DNA of 64,000 nucleotides from positions 1 through 64,000 of the forward strand of contig JBEBWT010000005.1 in the NCBI GenBank assembly GCA_040392005.1, written 5' to 3'. Both the position numbers and the translations under genes were made by a program. The DNA is from DASRQK01 sp040392005. Lineage in GTDB: Bacteria; Bacteroidota; Bacteroidia; Sphingobacteriales; Sphingobacteriaceae. The notes below the pieces were generated by a model that was given only the letters and a program-made list of their open reading frames with translations, did no database searches and was not told where the DNA came from. Numbering within the stretch: the first letter of the stretch is position 1; every line of letters starts with the position of its first letter. This document shows positions 59,647 to 64,000 of this stretch, one piece after another.

Positions 59647-60026
59647 TTGACACATTGAAATATAAGGATTATATAGCTACGATACATTATAGTAGCGAAG
59701 ATGACATTTTCTTTGGAAAAGTCATTGCCATCAATGATCTGGTCATATTTGAAGGGTCTTCCGTGTCAGAGTTGAGAGCTGCGTTTCAGGAAGCAATCGA
59801 AGATTATCTAGAAGCTTGTAAAGCTGCCGGCAAGTCGCCCGACAAAACTTTTAAAGGAGCATTTAATGTGCGGGTACCTGCCGGATTACACAAAAAAGCA
59901 GCCATTCTTGCCGCTCAGCAGCGTGTCAGTTTGAATGATTTTGTGAAAACAGCATTGCTTTATGCTGTGAAGCACGAACCGGATTTCCTTACGGAATTTT
60001 CTCCCGGCTCGGATGGGGATTTTTAG
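59643..60026 (+). CDS. hicB: HicB-family antitoxin
   Basis: A 127-aa HicB antitoxin. The N-terminal partial RNase-H-like fold (about 5-65: YKDYIATIHYSSEDDIFFGKVIAIND) neutralises HicA. The C-terminal part (about 75-115: FKGAFNVRVPAGLHKKAAILAAQQRVSLNDFVKTALL) is a ribbon-helix-helix DNA-binding domain, suited to binding the palindrome upstream. It overlaps hicA by 4 bp, as in most such pairs. The order toxin-antitoxin is normal for HicAB. Confidence 0.9.
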   Translation: MIDTLKYKDYIATIHYSSEDDIFFGKVIAINDLVIFEGSSVSELRAAFQEAIEDYLEACKAAGKSPDKTFKGAFNVRVPAGLHKKAAILAAQQRVSLNDFVKTALLYAVKHEPDFLTEFSPGSDGDF

Positions 60027-60085
60027 GGGCGTCTCTCCTTGATATTTTACTTTTAGGCTTTGGACTTTTCATCCACCAAAAGAAA

Positions 60086-60124
60086 AACCCCCATCCGACC
60101 GTTAAATAACGTTTGGATGGGGGC
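60086..60124 (-). terminator. Terminator of the rplM-tsf operon
   Basis: Read on the minus strand, AGCCCCCATCC and GGATGGGGG form the stem with an inner CGTTA/TAACG hairpin, followed by TTTTTCTTTT. It lies 84 bp past the end of tsf. Confidence 0.75.
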
Positions 60125-60207
60125 TGTATCTGTGGGCGGACAAATTGGGTACGGGAGACGAACTCGCCCGCCACTCGCCTGCCGCCGGGCCTGGTGCTTG
60201 CTTGCGC

Positions 60208-61047
60208 TTACCCGCCCAATTGAACCCGCTTGAATTCGGTCACGGTCAGATCTTTGGACACACCGTTCAGGAATTGAGCAATGTTTTTGGAAGAATCTTT
60301 CACGAATTCCTGGTTCAGCAGGGTGCTGTCCTTGTAGAATTTGTTCAGCTTGCCCTGAGCGATTTTTTCAACCATCTCCTCTGGCTTGCCTTCCAAACGG
60401 ATCTGCTCTTTGGCAATCTCCAGCTCACGCTCGATTGTTTTTGAGTCCACGCCGTCTTTATCGACTGCGATGGGATTCATTGCCGCAATTTGCATGGCTA
60501 CGTCTTTTCCAGCTTCTGCAACCACATCTGATGCCTGGTTGAATCCAACCAGCACACCCAAACGATAATTCCCGTGGATATAGGCCACTACTTGCTCTGC
60601 TTCAACAGTTTCGTATTTGGATACAGTGATTTTCTCACCGATTTTGCCGGTTTGATCCAATAAAAGATCGGCGATCCTGGTTCCACCGATCTGTGAATCG
60701 ATCAGGGCTTCCAGTGAAGCCGGAGCCTGTGCGATCGCAGCATCGGCTATGCTCTCACCAAAAGCGATGAAATCTGCATTTTTTGCTACGAAATCAGTCT
60801 CGCAATTCAATTCGATTACCACGCCTTTTTTGCCATCAGCAGTGGTTTTTGCAATGACTACCCCTTCGTTGGATTCGCGGTCCTGACGGCCTGCGGCCAC
60901 TTTGGCACCCTTCTTTCTCAAATAATCAACAGCCGCTTCAAAGTCACCATTGGCTTCCACCAGGGCTTTTTTGCAATCCATCATACCTGCACCGGTTGCC
61001 TGGCGCAATTTATTGACATCTGATGCCGAAATTTGTACACTTGACAT
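60208..61047 (-). CDS. tsf: Translation elongation factor Ts
   Basis: EF-Ts recycles EF-Tu by exchanging GDP for GTP. The 279-aa product has the N-terminal UBA-like block (SDVNKLRQATGAGMMDCKKALVEANGDFEAAVDYLRKKG, key TGAGMMDCKKAL), the Tu-binding core (VVIELNCETDFVAKN) and the two dimerisation subdomains. The usual long coiled-coil module is replaced by a shorter segment. It has a Shine-Dalgarno site (AAGGAAG). It is the last gene of the operon, after rpsB. Confidence 0.96.
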   Translation of the reverse strand: MSSVQISASDVNKLRQATGAGMMDCKKALVEANGDFEAAVDYLRKKGAKVAAGRQDRESNEGVVIAKTTADGKKGVVIELNCETDFVAKNADFIAFGESIADAAIAQAPASLEALIDSQIGGTRIADLLLDQTGKIGEKITVSKYETVEAEQVVAYIHGNYRLGVLVGFNQASDVVAEAGKDVAMQIAAMNPIAVDKDGVDSKTIERELEIAKEQIRLEGKPEEMVEKIAQGKLNKFYKDSTLLNQEFVKDSSKNIAQFLNGVSKDLTVTEFKRVQLGG

Positions 61048-61098
61048 GTTTCTTCCTTTTTATATTGAATAAATAAATAATGCGAAATTCGATAAAAA

Positions 61099-61166
61099 AA
61101 ACCGGATAGCCCCGGAGTTTGCGGAAAAGTAATCTTTCCGAAACCTCCTGTTAACCATCCGGTTTC
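61099..61166 (-). terminator. Hairpin with T-run between rpsB and tsf
   Basis: On the minus strand the arms AAACCGGAT (61165-61157) and ATCCGGTTT (61107-61099) pair, with a further hairpin CGGAAA/TTTCCG inside. A run of T residues follows (eight in all). It may cause partial termination and so set the rpsB:tsf ratio. Confidence 0.65.
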
Positions 61167-61173
61167 TTAAAAA

Positions 61174-62046
61174 TTATTCTCCGTCTTTAGCCTCAGTTGC
61201 TTCCGCAGAGACATTTTCTGCCTCAGCTTTTGCTTTGCGGGGACGTTTGCCACCAGCCTGCTCGGTGCTTTCTTTTTCACCGGCCTCTTCAGCCTGTCCG
61301 TTGTCGATCTTTGCCTTTGCTGCTGCTGCTTCCTTCTCTGCTTCGTCTTCTTTGTCGCGTTTGCGCTCTTCCAGACCTTCCTGAATTGCTTTTACGATCA
61401 CGTTGCAGATCAGATCGATTGATTTGCTCGCATCATCGTTTGCCGGGATCGGGAAATCGATGTTGTCCGGATCCGAGTTGGTATCCACCATCGCAAAGGT
61501 CGGAATATTCAATTTCTGGGCTTCACTTACCGCAATGTGCTCTTTTTTGACATCGACGATAAACAATGCGGCCGGCAACCGGTTCAGATCGGCAATACCA
61601 CCCAACAAAGTTTCCAGTTTGACACGCTCACGCTGGATCATCAACTTTTCTTTCTTTGACAATACATCGTATGTGCCGTCCTTGGTCATCTTATCGATGT
61701 TGGACATCTTTTTGATCGATTTGCGGACCGTTGCAAAGTTGGTCAGCATACCTCCCAGCCACCTTTCGGTTACAAAAGGCATATTCACTGCCTGTGCATG
61801 CTGGGCGACGAGCTCTTTCGCTTGTTTTTTTGTTGCTACAAATAATACTTTACGACCTGATTTTACAATTTGTTTGATGGCCGAGGCAGCTTCTTCCACC
61901 TTGGTCAATGTTTTGTTCAAGTCAATGATGTGGATGCCATTGCGTTCCATGAAGATGTACTTTGCCATCTTTGGATCCCACTTGCGGGTAAGGTGACCGA
62001 AGTGTACACCTGCATCCAGTAAATCCTGATATGTTGTTCTTGCCAT
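61174..62046 (-). CDS. rpsB: Ribosomal protein S2
   Basis: A 290-aa S2 protein of the small ribosomal subunit. The core (about 1-230) has ARTTYQDLLDAGVHFGHLTRKWDP, ERNGIHIIDLNKTL, VLFVATKKQAKELV and FPIPANDDASKSIDLICN. A charged C-terminal tail of about 60 residues (rich in Lys, Glu and Ala, with GGKRPRKAKAEAE) follows, as in other Bacteroidota. The start ATG 62046 has a strong GGAGG site upstream. It follows rpsI in the rplM-rpsI-rpsB-tsf run. Confidence 0.97.
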   Translation of the reverse strand: MARTTYQDLLDAGVHFGHLTRKWDPKMAKYIFMERNGIHIIDLNKTLTKVEEAASAIKQIVKSGRKVLFVATKKQAKELVAQHAQAVNMPFVTERWLGGMLTNFATVRKSIKKMSNIDKMTKDGTYDVLSKKEKLMIQRERVKLETLLGGIADLNRLPAALFIVDVKKEHIAVSEAQKLNIPTFAMVDTNSDPDNIDFPIPANDDASKSIDLICNVIVKAIQEGLEERKRDKEDEAEKEAAAAKAKIDNGQAEEAGEKESTEQAGGKRPRKAKAEAENVSAEATEAKDGE

Positions 62047-62067
62047 TGTTTGTTCCTCCAAATAAAA

Positions 62068-62454
62068 TTAACGTTTGCTGAATTGAAATTTCCTACGGGC
62101 TTTGCGGCGTCCTGGTTTCTTACGCTCAACCATACGGTCGTCACGGGTTACCAGTCCTTTTGCGCGCAATGCAGGTTTAACTTCCGGGTCCAGTTCGATG
62201 AGTGCTTTCGCAATCGCAAGCCTTACAGCTTCCGCCTGACCTTTCACTCCACCACCCGCTACGTTAACTTTTACATCGTAATTACCTGCTGCTCCGGCTA
62301 CTTCCGTGCTTTGGGTCACAATGTATTGCAATGGCAATGTTGGAAAATACTCTTTATAGTCTTTACCGTTTACGGTAATGTTGCCGCTACCTGCTGATAA
62401 GTAGATACGGGCAACTGCTGTTTTCCTTCTTCCTGAAGTGTTAGTTATTGACAT
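62068..62454 (-). CDS. rpsI: Ribosomal protein S9
   Basis: A 128-aa S9 protein of the small subunit head. It has the opening TSGRRKTAVARIYLSAGSG, VAGGGVKGQAEAVRLAIAKAL and the basic C-terminus RKKPGRRKARRKFQFSKR, whose last residues contact the P-site tRNA. It has an AAGGAG Shine-Dalgarno site and lies 11 bp after rplM and 21 bp before the rpsB ATG. Confidence 0.97.
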   Translation of the reverse strand: MSITNTSGRRKTAVARIYLSAGSGNITVNGKDYKEYFPTLPLQYIVTQSTEVAGAAGNYDVKVNVAGGGVKGQAEAVRLAIAKALIELDPEVKPALRAKGLVTRDDRMVERKKPGRRKARRKFQFSKR

Positions 62455-62465
62455 ATTCTTTCTCC

Positions 62466-62909
62466 TTAGAATTTAACGGTTTTTGGATTTTGTGCTGCGT
62501 GTGGGTGCTCACTTCCGGCATACACATACAGATTGCCATACAGCGCACGACCCAGACGGTTTTTTGGCAACATACCACGGACGGCTTTCTCGATGATGCG
62601 TTCCGGGAATTTGGCCAACAATTCCTTGGGAGAAATAAAACGCTGTCCTCCCGGATAACCGGTATAACGAACGTATTCCTTGTCTCCCAGTTTTTTACCG
62701 GTCAACCTAACTTTGTCTGCGTTGATGACGATCACGTTATCGCCGCAGTCTACGTGTGGGGTAAACGATGGCTTGTGTTTTCCACGGATCACTTTCGCGA
62801 TCTCGGAAGACAAGCGCCCCAAAATCTCTCCTTCAGCGTCAACAACAATCCACTGTTTATTGACGGTGTTTTTGTTGGCAGAGACAGTTTTGTAACTTAA
62901 CGTATTCAC
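62466..62909 (-). CDS. rplM: Ribosomal protein L13
   Basis: A 147-aa L13 protein of the large subunit. Blocks are NTLSYKTVSANKNTVNKQWIVVDAEGEILGRLSSEIA, RGKHKPSFTPHVDCGDNVIVINA and GMLPKNRLGRALYGNLYVYAG, with the ending HPHAAQNPKTVKF. It starts at GTG 62909: the preceding residues of the longer frame (to 62969) overlap the promoter, and relatives begin at (M)DTLSYKT. It leads the translation operon. Confidence 0.96.
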   Translation of the reverse strand: MNTLSYKTVSANKNTVNKQWIVVDAEGEILGRLSSEIAKVIRGKHKPSFTPHVDCGDNVIVINADKVRLTGKKLGDKEYVRYTGYPGGQRFISPKELLAKFPERIIEKAVRGMLPKNRLGRALYGNLYVYAGSEHPHAAQNPKTVKF

Positions 62910-62947
62910 TTGCTTTGTTTTGATTATATAAATTAATAAATTCCTCC

Positions 62948-62963
62948 CCCTTATATTTGGGGA
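62948..62963 (-). promoter_or_regulatory. Small hairpin in the rplM leader
   Basis: On the minus strand CCCC and GGGG flank AAATATAA directly after the predicted transcription start. The leader is about 53 nt. Ribosomal protein leaders that bind L13 are known from Bacteroidia as I recall, but I cannot confirm a match to that model here. Confidence 0.35.
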
Positions 62964-62966
62964 CTG

Positions 62967-62996
62967 CAAAGGTACAATATTTTTTTATAGAATTCA
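62967..62996 (-). promoter_or_regulatory. Promoter of the rplM operon (TTG, 19 nt, TACCTTTG)
   Basis: On the minus strand TTG (62996-62994) is followed after exactly 19 nt by the exact -7 element TACCTTTG (62974-62967). This is the best-matching full promoter in the window. Confidence 0.75.
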
Positions 62997-63130
62997 AAAT
63001 GGATTTTAAATTCATATCTTATTATTAATTCCTATCTTACCCGCCTTTTGGAACGAATTCTGCTGTATTCCGATCAGGGATTTCGATGATTTTAAGATTT
63101 TAATAATTTTTGCGCATTATATAAATAAAG

Positions 63131-64000
63131 ATGATGAAGAAGAGTTATTTACTGTTGCTTGTCTGTTCTTTTCTGTTCGCAGGACAACATGGAAACGCAC
63201 AGAGCATGGATTCTTCCGTTTTGAAATCCGGCTCTCCGGCATTGAAATCCGACTCTTTGTACAGGCAGGCGCAGCTCAGTTTTGAACAGCAGGATCTGCT
63301 GACTGCATATCAATTGATACAGGCGGCCATTGCGGAGAATGGAGAAGTGGTTGACTATTGGCAGTTTTTATTGCAAATACAGCATCAGGGCGGGGATCTG
63401 AACGGGGCCGCCGAGACACTGACCGACCTGATCCGCCTGCAGCCCGGAGAAAGACAGCATTATCTGGACCGGGGCTTTATCCTGGCTTATCTGGGCAATT
63501 TTGAGGAATCACTGCATCAATACGATCAATTGATACAGGCCCTGGGTAAGGATGATCAGGTTTATACGGCCCGGGCCACCGTTTACAGGATGATGGATGA
63601 GCCGGCAAAGGCGATTGCGGAGCTGGAAGACCTGCTGGCAAAAGGAACGGATAAAAGTATAGGCTATGTGATGCTTGGAGAACTCTATCTGGCAGAAAAT
63701 CAGTCTGTCAAAGCGATGGAAGTCGTGGAAAGGGGCCTGAGCACTTTTCCGGATGAGGCATTATTGCTGATCGGTAAGGCCGATGTGCTGAGCTCACAGG
63801 GCAAAACCGCAGGGGCGTTTGAGTCACTGTCAGTGGGATTCGGCAGTGATCAACTGGATCTTGATTACAAATCCGGCTTGCTTTACAGGTGTGCAGAGGA
63901 ATCCGTTTATTCCCGGAAGGACATTCTTTCACTGGCCGATCGCTTTGTGGATGATTATCCGACAGATCCGCGGTCGTTTGCGGTACGGGGTGATATTTAT
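63131..64000 (+). CDS. Secreted TPR protein (partial, runs off the window)
   Basis: An open frame of 290 codons without a stop to the end of the window, so it is incomplete at the 3' end. It begins ATGATGAAG; the second ATG (63134) equally fits. The signal peptide (KKSYLLLLVCSFLFAGQ) ends near HGNAQ. The mature part holds TPR-like helix pairs (DSLYRQAQLSFEQQDLLTAYQLI, AAETLTDLIRLQPGERQHYLDRGF, shown in part). It is probably periplasmic or envelope-associated. Function is not known. It diverges from the rplM operon. Confidence 0.82.
   Translation, partial: MMKKSYLLLLVCSFLFAGQHGNAQSMDSSVLKSGSPALKSDSLYRQAQLSFEQQDLLTAYQLIQAAIAENGEVVDYWQFLLQIQHQGGDLNGAAETLTDLIRLQPGERQHYLDRGFILAYLGNFEESLHQYDQLIQALGKDDQVYTARATVYRMMDEPAKAIAELEDLLAKGTDKSIGYVMLGELYLAENQSVKAMEVVERGLSTFPDEALLLIGKADVLSSQGKTAGAFESLSVGFGSDQLDLDYKSGLLYRCAEESVYSRKDILSLADRFVDDYPTDPRSFAVRGDIY

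Overview
The window looks like chromosomal DNA of a member of the Bacteroidota. Three things support this. Many genes are preceded by the phylum-specific -7 promoter element TAnnTTTG. Gliding or type IX secretion components are present (GldB, GldD and a PorD/DUF4835 protein). Several protein families are typical of the phylum (DUF4249, DUF4293, OMP_b-brl TonB receptors, a long-tailed ribosomal protein S2, START-like and LptF/LptG proteins). GC content looks moderate. A Saprospiria/Lewinella-like lineage is my guess, not something I can prove. Almost everything is core housekeeping; no prophage, plasmid, CRISPR array or complete insertion sequence is visible.

Layout. 1-350: tRNA-Pro(GGG) with its terminator inside a larger inverted repeat. 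352-7000: lipoproteins, a UPF0173 hydrolase, gldB facing a PorT-like barrel gene, nadE, a DUF4136 lipoprotein and scpA. 7-20 kb: dxs, fabH, clpS, a TonB-type barrel protein, a YjjG phosphatase, a sensor kinase/response regulator pair leading into a TPR membrane protein, hemE and hemJ, then an MBL hydrolase, a DCC protein and ilvE. 20-29 kb: miaA, a pRiA4b-ORF3-like gene, mfd, a DUF4293 protein, a second TPR membrane protein, ung, a DUF6695-like gene and an Lrp regulator. 29-34 kb: sufB-sufC-sufD, a DUF4249 protein and an ALDH7-type dehydrogenase beyond it. 36-42 kb: a large TPR protein, aroE, gldD, an MBL hydrolase, a LolC/FtsX-like permease and a DUF4143 ATPase behind two 32-bp palindromic repeats. 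42-48 kb: a His-rich membrane protein, an M28 peptidase, a SprT-like protein, PorD, recN and fabI. 48.7-49 kb: a hairpin-element cluster. 49-54.5 kb: secreted lipoproteins with FKBP folds, a thioredoxin, a TonB receptor and a small His-rich protein. 54.6-63 kb: recA, ribBA, an LptF/G permease, a START-like protein, tRNA-Met, a HicAB module and the translation operon rplM-rpsI-rpsB-tsf. The window ends inside a TPR protein gene.

How genes work together. SufBCD is the scaffold for Fe-S cluster assembly. HemE and HemJ are two steps of haem synthesis in one translationally coupled run. GldB, GldD, PorD and the PorT-like barrel belong to gliding or type IX secretion but are scattered. RecA, RecN, Mfd and Ung cover DNA repair. 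FabH and FabI cover fatty-acid synthesis.

The points I find most interesting are four. First, the TAnnTTTG box sits only 3-5 nt before the start codon in at least six genes (plus a near-match at gldB), implying leaderless mRNAs. Second, a hairpin-element family at 48.7-49.0 kb has a conserved loop but unrelated, perfectly paired stems. Third, palindromic promoter-containing tandem repeats lie before the DUF4143 ATPase gene. Fourth, a 25-bp palindrome overlaps the hicAB promoter.
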